Of a DNA stretch of 64,000 bases, positions 12,180-23,865 are shown piece after piece. The position numbers and the translations under genes were made by a program. Origin of the DNA: Gautieria morchelliformis (Eukaryota; Basidiomycota; Agaricomycetes; Gomphales; Gomphaceae). A model generated the notes under the pieces. That model made no database searches, had not been told where the DNA came from, and was given only the letters and a program-made list of their open reading frames with translations. The stretch spans positions 1-64,000 of the forward strand of contig WHVA01000390.1 in the NCBI GenBank assembly GCA_015179125.1, read 5' to 3'. Position 1 is the stretch's first letter. Every line of letters starts with the position of its first letter.

Positions 12180-12658
12180 TGTAAGGGCAACCCTGGCTGG
12201 TTGTGGAGATCACACTACCACACAATGACAAGGGGAAATCCAAAGTATGTATAAATGAACGGAGTATACAAGAGAGGGGATTCTCACCTGACAAGGGGAA
12301 ATCCAAAGAGAAAGGTCTAAGGACCTCCAATGTCAGCGAGCCCGTATTATACTACGCTGCGCAGCCAGGGACAACACTTGGCACCCGCCATCAACCCTGC
12401 ACCTCCCTGACCCTTGATCGACCCTTGATGCCACCTATTACGCGAGTCACTTGATTCCGACACTGTTCCGAGAGTGGAAGTCGGAAATTGGAGTGGAACT
12501 GGCAAGGCGAACAGAACTGGTGGAAGTTCTCCCAGAAGCAGAATCATTTCCAAAAGCGGAGGCGGAGATGGAATCGGAACCGGAAGCGGAGTCGGAAATG
12601 GAGTCGGAACTGGGTGTGGTGTCGGAACTGGAAATGGAAAACAGGGTGTCCCCTGACA
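12180..12658. repeat. Solo LTR (GGAA-repeat family), 479 bp, in Gypsy RT
   Basis: The unit starts TGTAAGGG and ends CCCTGACA. It is flanked by the duplication ATGTA (12175-12179 and 12659-12663). Excision rejoins FVHV to YMDDIF in frame. The sequence TGACAAGGGGAAATCCAAAG occurs twice (near 12228 and 12290). A long purine-rich block at about 12470-12640 is made of CGGAA, GGCGGAG and similar units, as in the LTR at 1635-2325. Its right end also resembles the 23584-23853 sequence, which begins TGTCAGGG. Confidence 0.85.
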
Positions 12659-12663
12659 ATGTA

Positions 12664-15258
12664 TACATGGACGACATCTTCATATTCTCGCTCTCAATAC
12701 AAGAGCATGAAGAGCACCTCTACATCGTCTTTGACAGACTGAGGAAGAATCCCCTTTTCCTGAGCAAGCAAAAGGTGGACCTCTATTCCATCCGAATGGA
12801 GTGTCTCGGCCATATTATCGATGGCCGAGGGGTACATGCCAACGAGGAGAAGATGCAACGCATCCGCGAGTGGTGCAGGCCACGGACATTCAACGACGTC
12901 CAGCGTTTTCTCGGGCTGGTACAGTATCTGGCACACTACATGCCAGATGTTAGTGCATATACCACCCCACTATCGGGCTGTGCGCATAATAACCGTCCAT
13001 TCGAATGGATGCCACTACTAGACAAATGCTGGCAAAGCATTAAGGTGTTGGCCTGTAAGGCCCTGATCCTGCGTCCAGTAGACGCAAGGTGCCCAGAGCC
13101 AGTCTGGGTGATCACTGACGGATCAAAAGCCGGTGTCGGTGCGGTCTACGGCCAAGGTCCTGACTGGAAAACTTGTCGACCTGCCGGCTTCTTGTCAAAG
13201 AAGTTCAGCATTGCTCAGCAACACTACCGGACTCATGAGCATGAGACGATCACAATGCTCGAGGCTCTCATGAAATGGGAGGACAAACTGCTGGGGTGAA
13301 GGTTCACCCTCGTCACAGACCACAAAGGGCTCGAGTACTTCGAGACCCAGAAGAGCCTGTCTGACCGCCGGGTCAGATGGTGGGAGTTTCTCTCCCTGTT
13401 CAACTTCAACACCGTTCATGTCGACGGTGTAGAGAACAAGGTAGTGGACTGCCTGTCACGCTACTACGAGAATGACACGAGTGATGACAATCACCTGGAC
13501 CACGTCTTCGTGAATGCGGATGCGCGTTTAGATCCAGACGGTGAGTTATTGCCCACCGACCGGTATGTTGAGCTGCGAACAGCGGCGACAAGACGATCTA
13601 AACGCCTCACCGAGAAGACAGAGGCGAGAGTAATGGAAGCCGCCACATTAAACGAGGGCTCACCAGAGCCCGCGAACGTCGCCGCGTCCAGCGACGACGA
13701 CAATGACATCAGAGCCATCGCCACAGGGAATCACAGCGCACCCCTGCGCCGGATCGTCGAGCAAGGCGTAGACCTGTCTAAGGTCCTACGAGACGCGTAC
13801 CATAGGGACACCATGTTCACAAAGATCATGGCGCACCCGGATGCGCACCCGAGATTCAGGATCCGGGACAGGCTGATCTGGACTAAGAACCAGCTCAAGA
13901 GAGACGTCATTGCCATCCCCCGCTCTGTTCTTCAAGGGGGAAGGAAGCTGATCGAAATCATCATCAATCGGGCACATCAGATAGTTGGCCACTACAGCCA
14001 TCTGAAGACTTCGAACTACGTTCGAAGATCATATTGGTGGCCGGGCATGAACCCAGACATAGAAGTGTTCTGCACATCATGCGCAAGGTGTCAGATGATG
14101 AAAACCGGACCACAATGGCCCAAAGGCCTACTACACAGCCTACCCATTCTGGATAGGCCATGGCAGTCGATTGGTATCGACTTCATGGGGCCCCTGCCCA
14201 AATCCAACGACTGTGACTACCTGATGGTAGTCATCGACCGACTCACATCGCTCGTACACCTCGTACCAACCACGATGAGCGTGTCAGCCAAGGGAGTAGC
14301 CTGGCTGTTTCTGAAGGAGGTCATTCAACTCCACGGAGTTCCCGACTCCATTGTCTCGGACAGAGACTCGAAGTTCACGTCAATCGTCTGGCGTGAACTA
14401 CAGCGACTCATGGGAACTAAGCTCCTCATGTCAACTGCCTTCCATCCCCAAACGGATGGAGCCACAGAGCGGGCAAACCGCTCAATCGGCCAGATATTGC
14501 GTGCGGTTGTCAGAGACGATCGGAAGCATTGGGCATTGAAATGCCCAATGGTTGAGGTCGCCCTTAACAGAAACGTCAGCGCGACCACAGGGTTCGCACC
14601 TTTCGAGCTGAACCACGGCTATATGCCGCGGATAGACCTCCCCATAGCCGTGGACACCCTGTTCAAGGGGGTAGCCCGGTTTGCACATCAGGCAAAATGG
14701 AACCTGATGGCGGCACACAATGCAATCATAGAGCATCGAGTGATGCAAACATTTCATGCAAATAAGAAACGTATGGCGAGCGACAGGTACACGGCCAATG
14801 ACCGCGTCTACCTTTCGACACAAAACCTAACTCTCCCGAAAGGAAGAGCCAGAAAACTAGTCCCACGGTACATCGGACCGTACCGCATCGTCAAGGCTCA
14901 CAACGACACCTCGACGGTGACCCTGGATCTTCCCGACGAGCTGAAAAGCCGTCGCATTTCACCGGTCTTCCATTCAAGCCTTGTACGGCGATACGAGGCT
15001 AACAATGATGAATTGTTCCCTCCTCGTGAGGCCAAGTCATTGTATGACTTCGGAGCAAATGGCAACGAGGAGTGGCTCATCGACAAGATTATCGCACATC
15101 GATGGATAAACTCTACGGACCTGGAGTTCCAGGTCCGTTGGACCCTAGGCGACGTGACATGGGAACCCATGTCATCCTGCAAGGACCTTGAAGCCCTAGA
15201 TAGCTATCTAGAGCTTAGGGGGGTGAGAAAGCCATGTGACCTCCCCAGACGCCGCTAG
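12664..15258 (+). pseudogene. Gypsy RT C-terminus, RNase H, integrase and chromodomain
   Basis: RT resumes at YMDDIFIFS. RNase H (ITDGSKAGVGAV, then FTLVTDHKGLEYF) is broken by a TGA at 13297-13299. The integrase has an HHCC-type region near 13970-14100 (HQIVGHYSHL, CTSCARC) and the DDE triad (GIDFMG, VSDRDSKF, GATERAN). The last ~55 residues (EEWLIDKIIAHRW, VRWTLGDVTWEP) form a chromodomain, which places the element among chromoviruses that target marked chromatin. Translation ends at 15256-15258. Confidence 0.9.
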
Positions 15259-15377
15259 ACGCGTCTGTCACGTGCAGACCATGTGATGCGCTGGCCACGG
15301 CACGGTTAAATTTTCACCTCGGATCTTTCCAAGGGCGCATCGCTTCTTGGAAGCTAACCACCATCATCCCCACGAAG

Positions 15378-17310
15378 ATGATGCCCCCTAAAGATGGGAT
15401 GGATGTTGATCCATCAACATCCACAACGCAAACAATGGCCCCGAGACAGGGGGCTGCAGACATTCTCCGTGCTCCAATAGACCAGGAGCACTGGATGATC
15501 GTGGGATGGGAGGATGCCCTCGCCATTGTCCACCCGGACGATTGCGCAATGTGCGCGGACTACGCTGCGCACCTAAGGGCCGCGACAGGCACCCGCAAGG
15601 TCAAGTTGCGGGACAAAGACATCGGTGACGCCATCGATGCAGCCTGGGGATGGCTCCCAAGGGGCATCGTGCGTGACGCGCGAGAAGAGCCCCTCCGGCA
15701 CATCAACGACCTTAAAAAAGAGGTCAAGGAGTCGGAACGCACGGTCGAAGACCGTGACAACGCACTCGTAGCCGAGCGCGCCAAGATCAAGGAACTGGAG
15801 CAGCAGCTGAGTGCAGCACAGCTCCAGGTTACCCTGGTCCACGCTGCCTCAAAACGGCCGCGACATGACCCGGCCACGGACCCAGTGGCCGGGCCATCAT
15901 CACCTCGCGCAACGGCGCCATTGCTGGCGCGCACAACATTGGGGCTAGCGTCCCGATTGTCAGCGCTGACCCCGACGACGGAAGGGCATAGCGCGCCTTC
16001 CGACTCTGCATATGGCGTCCCAGATGGATGGGAGTCAGACTCATCCGTCTGGAAGACATATGACCTGGAAAGGGCACAGCGGCTGGCAGAGCAGCCAAAG
16101 AAAAAGCTCAAGAAATTGCGCGGCAATGATCAGCGCTTACCTAGCGGCATCATCGTCGCACACCATCAACGACCCAGCCCTGCAATGGCGGATAGCACAG
16201 GTCGAGGCCCAGTACATCGGGCTTGGTGTGGCCCTTCCTCCACCGGCGGGGACAGTTCACCCTCCCTACCTGGGGGAGGGGACACTCATCCCACTCGGAG
16301 ATCCACCGATCTCCGAGACGGGCCTCCTACCATGGCCGGTAGGAAAGGCCCAACAGCGTCGGACTCATTGGTACGAAGTCTGCCCGCTCGACGACCCATG
16401 CTTCATCGAATTCATGGCGCGGGCAAAAGAGATGCCACAGCTCGCGCGTATGTGCGAGATGATCGGTGTATTCAAACGCATTGAGTGCGAACAACGCGCT
16501 CGCAATCCCAAAAGGGATTGTCTCGTGATAGCGGGTGGTACCCCACACGATATCACGGCCATCCTGAAGGGTTGGATACACAACCCTGAAGGAATCCCAT
16601 CCGCCATCCGTGACAACGCGGATGGCACCTTCAACCTAGACGACATGGACATCTGGATGTGGTTGAAGGCCCTTGTGCCCCGGGTCAAAGGGGTCGCATC
16701 ACCTCTCAGGGCGAGGCTACTCGACCAATTCGGCTCGACAGACCAATGGTCGAGCCTTGTCGATGCCAGGGAAGTGCTGACGCCTCAGAGCACCACCCTG
16801 CGGCTCTCAATCACTGGCCCATTCCCTGTGGAGGGCCAAGCCGGCCCCGACATCCCCCTTGCCGAGATTGTGAGATGGTTGGCCCGCTACGCGGGGGTCA
16901 CTCGCAAGCGAGTGGCACGCATTGAACATTATGTTCAACGCAGCATCACCGGCGCGGCATTCAGTGCCGCCGCCCGTGAGGGCCAACAAAAGGTCATCAA
17001 GACCAGCCATGTGAGGGCCGCGGTGCCATGACCCCTCACTCACACTCAGCTCGACCAAGAGCTGGCACGCTTCCGGCCCCCTCCTCAGACTGAGGAACCG
17101 GCCGTTGAGGCCATGCTCCGCGAGGACACTGGCCCTAACACCCAAATGGATACCACCGCTAGTGGTGAGGCCGACCAGCCTCACCCAATCACCACCGATG
17201 ACGCGGAGGTGCCCCCGGAGGAGTCACGCGCTCCACCTGCCCTGTACGACGACGACATCATCGTATCGGCCACTCTAGAGGACTCCCTCATGGATGACCT
17301 CTATGAGTAG
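15378..17310 (+). pseudogene. Gypsy extra ORF downstream of pol, unknown function
   Basis: A coding frame starts at 15378 (MMPPKDGMDVDPST). It shifts frame near 16115-16140, passes a TGA at 17029-17031 and ends at 17310, giving about 640 residues. Residues ~115-160 look like a coiled coil (KEVKESERTVEDRDNALV). The middle is Ser/Pro/Ala-rich. The second half is globular (AKEMPQLARMCEMIGVF, LDDMDIWMWLKALVP). No transmembrane segment or enzyme motif is seen, so an envelope protein is unlikely. It lies inside the element, between pol and the polypurine tract. I do not recognise it. Confidence 0.7.
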
Positions 17311-17365
17311 TAGTTGACCCCTATAGTTGTCTATAGAGGGGGAGGGTGTAAATAACCCATGTATC
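17311..17365 (+). repeat. Gypsy polypurine tract and 3' LTR remnant
   Basis: The tract AGAGGGGGAGGG (ending at 17346) directly precedes TGTAAATAACCCATGTATC, the start of the 3' LTR (17347-17365). The LTR stops after 19 bp where LINE-3 begins. This tract is the expected plus-strand primer and fixes the LTR boundary. Confidence 0.8.
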
Positions 17366-17508
17366 AAAAAAACTTTCTCACGCTTACCACCACATCCAAA
17401 AACGAAAAATCCTCGCATCCACGCTAAATCTCACCCTACCCATGGAAAGTGCAGCACACCATCGCACTAAACACAGGTACAGCGCTTCAAAAGGAAGAAG
17501 CGTACAAA

Positions 17509-19634
17509 ATGACCACACCGGTGTTAGCAACTAGGGGCTATGGCAGGGAAGGTTCGGTAGAGTTCTTAGAAAGCTAGAATCAAATACACTCTCAGTGAAT
17601 TTATTGTCACTAATATATTAATACAATACCTAGAATCAAATACACTACATGATTTTCAGTCAACATGCTATGTAAATATAAAGAATACTACTGGCCTCTC
17701 TCAGTGAATTTATTGTCACTGAGAGAGGAGCACTATCCTGTCTCAGAAGGCATATACGTGCACCCGGCCCTTTAGCGCCCAAGGGCTCGCGCGTCGAAGT
17801 CATTTCAAACTCCGCTGGTTGCAGCCGCCTGTGAAAATAGAAATAACAAAGTGAAATGGAGAGATAAGGAGTGACTGGAAAATTTCGAAAGTAATCAGAG
17901 AAATAGATGCATGGTACAAGAACAATGTGAGAAAGAATTGGAACACCATACAGTAAATCGAACATATTATGCTTGATTTTGGTGCAGGAGCATAAATGCA
18001 CCCAACAACCGGCAAGTGCGGAAGGTCAGAGCACAGGAAGCACGCACATAGGGAGGACCAGGGCGGGGACAGTGCAGCAGGGAGAGCAGGCAAAGACACG
18101 AGGAGAGTTGATAGACAGCGTGGGCTCAACGGTGCGAAGCAGAGAGCAGGCGTGAAATTTCCTAGACAGAAACCAGTATGTGGCAAAGGACGACCTGATA
18201 TCTCAAGAGAGCTGGAGCTACGCACTGCTGAGCATGGCACAAAGCACCACACACAAGGCCCTGAAAGAAGGGGCAAGGGCCATAGCTATCTTGATGATGG
18301 ATGTGTCAGCCAAGAGTTTTGGGGAACAAGTCATGAAGTACGTCGAGAAAAAGATAGACCCGATAATGCGGAAGGCGGAGGAAGCGACGGATGCGCTTAG
18401 AGAGGCAGCCTACGACACCATAAAAGCCACAGATCTGGCAGCAGACGCACTAGAGAACGGAACGAGAGGGGCGGGGATGGCAGAGCAGGCCTCAGTGTTA
18501 ACATACACAGGAGTGCTCAAGGGCGCAGTGCCGCTCGCTCACCTCAACACTCTAGCCAGGGTGAAAGCGAGGAGCCGTCAAATCCTAATCGACAAAGAGA
18601 AGGAACTCACCGAGCAGGAACTCGTAGCCAAGGCCAACGAAGCAGTCGAGTACATGGACACTCTGGAGGAGGGTGAGGCGCCAAGATTCGTGGGAGTAAA
18701 GAGGCTGGCGAACGGGGGGATAGTAATCGATTTGGAAACGCAAGGGGTGGCAGAAGTCATACAGACACGCAGGGAAGATTTCCTGCAAAAGTTCAGCACC
18801 TCCGCAGTAGTAAAGGAGCGATCCGCTTGCGTAATCGTGGAGTACGTCCCAGTCAGTCACACCCCCGACACGCTGGCAGAGTACACGAGAATAGAGCACA
18901 ACTCGAGACTGCCAGACAGCATGCTAGAATCAACAAGATGGACCAAACCCATGCAAAGGTGCAGCCCAGGGCAACGGACAGTGCACCTAATAGCGAGGTT
19001 CAGGACCACAGTAGCCGCAAACATTGCAATCAGGGATGGCTTAGTTATAGCGGGGAAAAGGACGTGGGCCAGGAGGATGAGGAGGGAGCCGCGAAGGTGC
19101 CTGAAGTGCCAGAAATACGCCAGACACCTAGCAGCTGTGTGTGACAAGCGTGAAACGTGTGGCACCTGTGCAAAAGAACACAGGACCGTAGAGTGCGAGG
19201 AGAGGGACCCAGATAAGTTCAGGTGCGTAAACTGCGACACATCAGGGCACGCGTCGTGGGATAGGACATGCCCAAAATTCACCGGGGCAAGCAAGAGGAT
19301 CGAGAGGGACGACCCAGAAAGCACATACACATACTTCCCGGACGAAAGCCCCTGGACCTGGGAACAGCAGCACATAAGAGTAAAAGCGGCAGCAGAGAAC
19401 CCGAACACACCGACCTCAGGAGAAGGCGGCGCACACGCGGCAATGGCGAGTACGCAACGGCAGACGACACAGGGAGGGGGCGCAACAACGCAGTATCACC
19501 AGCATCACCTGCAGGAAACAACGACTCAGACCCAGCAAAGACGGACAGCAGCGAACCCACGAGTTGGCCACAGAGACGGCGGGTGGCAGCACCAGCCGAC
19601 GAGGAACAGGGCGCTGACATCGAGACCAGGATGA
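17509..19634 (+). pseudogene. LINE-3 ORF1 (interrupted by a solo LTR)
   Basis: ATG at 17509 gives MTTP. The LTR follows at once, and the frame resumes at 18008 (ASAEGQSTGSTH). A TGA at 18153-18155 (arginine in LINE-4) breaks it, then it runs from 18180 to 19634. Three Cys motifs are present: CLKCQKYARHLAAVC, CGTCAKEHRTVEC and CVNCDTSGHASWDRTC. The N-terminal half is helical and the C-terminus Gln/Thr-rich. The role is RNA binding with ORF2. Compared with LINE-4, a small block after ARSRQILIDKE (DPGTELNPFEEL in LINE-4) is missing. Confidence 0.87.
17522..18007 (-). repeat. Solo LTR, Copia family of 61.7 kb (divergent copy), 486 bp
   Basis: The flanks are ACCGG at 17517-17521 and 18008-18012. 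The unit reads, on the minus strand, from TGTTGGGTGCATTTATGCTC to GTTGCTAACA. It splits LINE-3 ORF1 after the fourth codon, and excision restores the frame. It carries the family hairpin (CTCTCTCAGTGA with TCACTGAGAGAG, near 17698-17728). It also has paired direct repeats CTAGAATCAAATACACT at 17574-17590 and 17630-17646, a sequence not used by the other copies. Confidence 0.88.
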
Positions 19635-19723
19635 AGACAAACCACATTAAACTAACACTTTGCAGCCAATGCCAATGGGGATAGACCAGAATCACAAGCA
19701 GACCACAACAGGACCACTACAGA

Positions 19724-22700
19724 ATGAATAGCGACCAAACACCAGCGGTAACATTAAGGATAAGGCAGCAGAACATAAACAAGTCACTACACGCCACTAA
19801 TGATCTTCTAGGAAAATCAACGCCAAATAAATACAACATAATAGTGGTACAGGAACCATACATTGACTTCCTAGGAAACGCGCGCGTGAGCCACCACTGG
19901 CACACGATATACCCAGCGACACACTACAAGGACAGGGAGAAACAGACCAGATCGATGCTAATGATAAACAAGAGAATAAAGACAGACGAGTGGGAGGCAG
20001 TAGACGTAGGACATCCAGACGTGACGGGGGTCAGGGTCAGAATGCAAATCGGTGTAGTGCTGATACTAAACTTTTACTGCGACTGTGCGCATTCAGAAAG
20101 CATACAAAAGACTGATGAATACCTACAGACACAAACAAGACATGGACGGAGCGAACGACTGGCAGGCATGATCTTGTTGGGTGCATTTATGCTCCTGCAC
20201 CAAAATCAAGCATAATATATTCAATTTGTTGTATGGTTTTTCAATCTCTTCTCACATTGTTCTTGTACCATGCATCCCTTTCTTTGATTATTTTCGAAGT
20301 TTTCCAGTCACTCCCTACCTCTCCATTTCATTTTGTTATTTCTACTTTCACAAGCGGCTGCAGCCAGCGGAGTCTGAAATGACTTCGACACGCGAGCTCT
20401 TGGGCGCTAAAGGGCCGGGTAGTAGTACATGCACAGTGAGACAGATTTCCCCCTCTCTCAGTGACAACTAAATTCACTGAGAGAGGCAAGTAAATTAGTC
20501 TAGTGTTCTTTCGATTTATTGACCTAGAAATCCTCTATAGTGAATTAATTTCTAGGTAGTGTATAATATATTTATAGTGACAACTAAATTCACTGAGAGA
20601 GTGAATTAATTTCTAGTCTATTCTTTTGAGCAACAAGTCCATACCTACTGCCTATAATTCCTGTCTACTACAGATCTGGCTCGGGGATTTCAACAGACAC
20701 CATCCGCAATGGGATGAGGTGAGGAACACGCACCTCTTCACCAGGAGCAACCTAGACGCAGCACAGGTCCTACTAGACGCCACAGTGGAAAGGGATCTAA
20801 TAATGGCGCTCCCGAAAAACCTACTGACACTCATAGCTCAGACCACAGGCAATTACGCGAGAACCGACAACGTATTTATGTCCGCAATGCTCCTAGACAC
20901 CATCGTTCAATGCACAATGATCCCAGAAGACCAGCCAGCACGTAGCGACCACCTGCCGATCGACACCACGCTCGACATGTCCACAGCCACAGCGCAGGAA
21001 CCCGCCAAGTACAACTTCCGAGCAGTAGACTGGACAGAGTATAATGAGAGACTGCTAGAGAATCTTAGAGGGATACAGACAGAGGCACCCACCTGCAGGC
21101 AGTAATTCGACAGGATGCTGGAGGAGGTTAACCGGGGGATAATGGAAACGACAGAAGAGATGGTGCCCAAGATGAAGCCGTCACCATATATAAAACGATG
21201 GTGGACAAGAGAGCTCACCAAGATGAGGAGAACCACCAGGAAGCTGGCGCGCAGGGCATATGACTGACGCAATGATCTCACGGATTTGGCGCACGCAGAC
21301 AAAAGAGCAAGGAATCAGTACGCAGCCACCATTGAAAGATCAAAACAAGATCACTGGGAAGCTTTCCTAGCAACGGTGGACAAACACACAGTATGGACAG
21401 CTAGCCGCTTCGTCACTGGGGACTCCACCGATGGGGGCAAAGCGAGGGTACCCACGCTCAAGGCAAAACACGCGGACAGATCGGCGTGGACTGCGACAAC
21501 CAACGACAAGAAATCAGAAATGCTCTTGAAGACCGTCTTCCCGCCCCTGCAGGCCGACAGCGCAAATATCCCCCGCGACTTTGAATACCCACCCCCAGCC
21601 TTTGCGTATGAAGAGACAACGGACGAACAGATCATGAGGGCGATCAGGCGCACCAACCCGTTCAAGGCCCCGGGCGCCAATGGGATCCCCAATGTAGTGC
21701 TAAAGCAGTGTGCTCAACAACTGCTACCATACATCAGCCAACCTTTCAGAGCAACATTCACGCTGCGGACATACCCCAAACTGTGGCGGGACTCGGAGGT
21801 ACTAGTGCTACGGAAACCAGGGAAGAAAGACTACATGGCCCCAGGTGCCTACCGGCCGATAGCGCTACTAGACACCCTAGGAAAGATCCTATCGTCTTGC
21901 GTGGCAGAGGACCTGAGCAAGATGGCGGAAAAGCACAGGCTGCTCCCAGAAAACCATTACAGATGCAGGCAAGGAAGGATGACAACCGACGCCATCCACT
22001 ACACCATCACGAAGGCGAAGGACGCGTGGCGAAGAGGGAATGTGTTGGGGGCGCTGTTCTTAGACATCAAGGGGGCATTTCCTAGCATAATATTACCTAG
22101 ACTGATACACGACATGCGATGCAGGGGAGTACCGCAAGAATATACGGAATGGATCCGCAACAAGGTCGAGGGATGAGTAGTGATGATGAAATTCGATGAC
22201 CATTGCGCACCACCCACACCTATCCCAAGAGGTATGGACCAGGGCTGCCCGCTCTCCGTGATAGCATACCAGTTCTACAACTCAGACCTGCTCGAGCTTG
22301 TGAGAAAGGGAAATGGCGAAGATGCCATTGCGTTCGTTGATGACACCACGATCCTGGCAGAAGGTGCGGACATGGAAGAGGCGTTCGGGAAGCTGAAAGA
22401 CATCGTCCATAGGCGGAATGGAGCTCTAGACTGGGCCGATGAACACGAATGTCAGTTTGCATTGGATAAGTTCGGGCTGATCAGTTTTTCCAGGAAACGC
22501 GAGAAAGACACGTCGGGAACAACAAAGACAAAGCCAATCACCAGACCGTCTATCATGATCGGCACCCAGGAGACGTACCGGCCGAAGCACACAAGTACCT
22601 AGGGATAATAATGGATCAAGAGTTGAGATTCAAACAACAGGTTAACTACGCGCTGAAGAAGGGTACCAAGCTTATGGATCAATACCGTAGAATCGCGAAA

Positions 22701-23583
22701 ACCTCGAAGGGGATATCAGCTAAGCATATGAGACAATTCTATATAGCGGTAACAGTGCCGAAGGTGCTATACGTGGATGACACCTATCTAATCCCAGAAT
22801 CTAAACGATCCAAAGGCACAAAGGGGCACATCACCAAACTGGCAAGAGTACAGAGGCAAGCCGCCCTCGCAATCACAGGGGCGATGCGAACGACAGCGAG
22901 TGACACGGCTGACGCACATGCAAATCTATTACCATTCTCGCTACTAGTATCCAAGCTTGTTCATTGAGCCACAGTCCAACTAACGTGTTTGCCCAAACAG
23001 CACCCCCTGTCCAAACACGTGAGAAAAGCAGCGCGTAGATACGTCAAGAAACACAGGTCATCGCTCCACGAAATCCTACATGCGTTCAACCTACAGCCGC
23101 AACGAATGGAGACGATCGAAGTGGTAAGACGGGGGCCCAAAAGGAAGCCCGTCTTCGACGTGAATATACCCGAACACAAGGAGGAAGCAGCGGAAATGGG
23201 AGCAGGAGATGATGCGGAAGTGAAGGTATACACGGACGGATCAATGATCGAGGGCGGGGTGGGGGCTGCAGCAGTGCTGTGCCGTAGAGGAGCGGTGAAG
23301 CGGGTCGCCAGGAAATACATGGGACCGGTGGACGAACATACCGTCTTCGAAGCGGAACTCCTTGGAGCGGCGATGGGGGCTAGGATGATAAGGGATGAGG
23401 GATGCGGGGCACACATGCTGGGATTGGACAACCAGTCAGCGATACAGACGACCAGAGAGGAGCGAGCAATATCGGGACAGTATCTGGTTGAAGCCATACA
23501 CGACCAGATGGAAGCAATAAGGGAGGAAAAGGGAGGAAAAGCGACGGTGACAGTGAGATGGATACCTGGGCACGAGGGGATAG
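19724..23583 (+). pseudogene. LINE-3 ORF2 (endonuclease, RT, partial RNase H)
   Basis: It starts MNSDQTPAVTLRIRQQN. The endonuclease (VQEPYIDFLGNA) is split at 20174 by a solo LTR and resumes WLGDFNRHHPQWDE at 20678. Stops occur at 21103-21105, near 21264, 22174-22176 and 22965-22967, and the frame shifts near 22570-22600. RT motifs are intact: KAPGANGIPNVVLK, FLDIKGAFPSI and AFVDDTTILAEG. RNase H begins (VYTDGSMIEGG, FEAELLGAAMG, LDNQSAI) but is cut after the WIPGHEGI segment, so the last catalytic Asp is missing. Confidence 0.88.
20175..20672 (+). repeat. Solo LTR, Copia family of 61.7 kb, 498 bp
   Basis: The perfect duplication GATCT (20170-20174 and 20673-20677) flanks a unit running TGTTGGGTGCATT...CTACTACA. 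Excision rejoins GMI to WLGDFNRHH in the LINE-3 endonuclease. The hairpin with 12-bp arms (CTCTCTCAGTGA/TCACTGAGAGAG) lies near 20454-20486. The paired repeats (AGTGAATTAATTTCTAG) are at 20539-20555 and 20600-20616. It is in opposite orientation to the other four copies. Confidence 0.92.
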
Positions 23584-23853
23584 TGTCAGGGTTCACGCGT
23601 TTCCTTCCACAAGTTTCTATTTCCTTCTATGAGTTTCCGTCACCTTCCGTCAGTTTCCATCACTTTCCGTCACCTTCCGTAACCTTCTACAAGTTTCCGT
23701 CTCCCCTATTATGTAAGCCTTGCCAGCGCTATAAGACTGTAGCCCGTGTGGTGGCGTTTCCTCAGCTTGATCTCTGAGGATACCCACTACACAGGCAAGT
23801 CCCCATGTATCTATCGTTGGTAGAGTTATAAACTGAGGATACCCACTACACAG
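23584..23853 (-). repeat. LTR-like sequence (GGAA-repeat family) at a LINE/LINE junction
   Basis: The plus strand runs TGTCAGGG...CACTACACA, so the minus strand is TG...CA. It is rich in TTTCCGTCACC-type units, the complement of the GGAA runs in the LTRs at 1635 and 12180. CTGAGGATACCCACTACACA occurs twice (near 23774 and 23834). The 5-bp flanks differ (GATAG left, GTTGG right), so this is not a simple insertion. LINE-3 ends on its left and LINE-4 on its right, facing each other. Confidence 0.7.
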
Positions 23854-23865
23854 TTGGTCATTGTC

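Larger units (their letters stand above)
2365..17365 (+). mobile_element. Gypsy-type chromovirus (nested and decayed)
   Basis: The order on the plus strand is LTR remnant, gag, protease, RT-RNase H, integrase, chromodomain, an extra ORF, polypurine tract and LTR remnant. Both ends begin TGTAAATAACCC. The element sits in the LINE-1 endonuclease and carries LINE-2 (3304-9308) and a solo LTR (12180-12658). LINE-3 has inserted 19 bp into its 3' LTR. Gag, protease and RT lie in a single frame apart from inserted elements, broken by several TGA codons. Without the two inserts it would be about 8.5 kb, counting only short LTR remnants. Confidence 0.9.
17366..23583 (+). mobile_element. LINE-3, 3'-truncated
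   Basis: It starts with AAAAAAACTTTCTCACGC, the same 5' end as LINE-4 (minus strand, near 28126). It holds a ~143-bp leader, ORF1 and ORF2, and is cut inside RNase H at 23583. Two solo LTRs of the 61.7-kb Copia family interrupt it (17522-18007 and 20175-20672). It is a different subfamily from LINE-2 but close to LINE-4. No tail or 3' target duplication remains. Confidence 0.9.

Noticed and set aside
15378..17031. Envelope-like protein for the Gypsy extra ORF
   Set aside because: No signal peptide, membrane segment or Cys pattern; coiled-coil and soluble composition instead.
23584..23853. Simple solo LTR insertion in LINE-3
   Set aside because: The flanking 5-mers differ and LINE-3 does not continue on the right; the right side is LINE-4 in the opposite direction.
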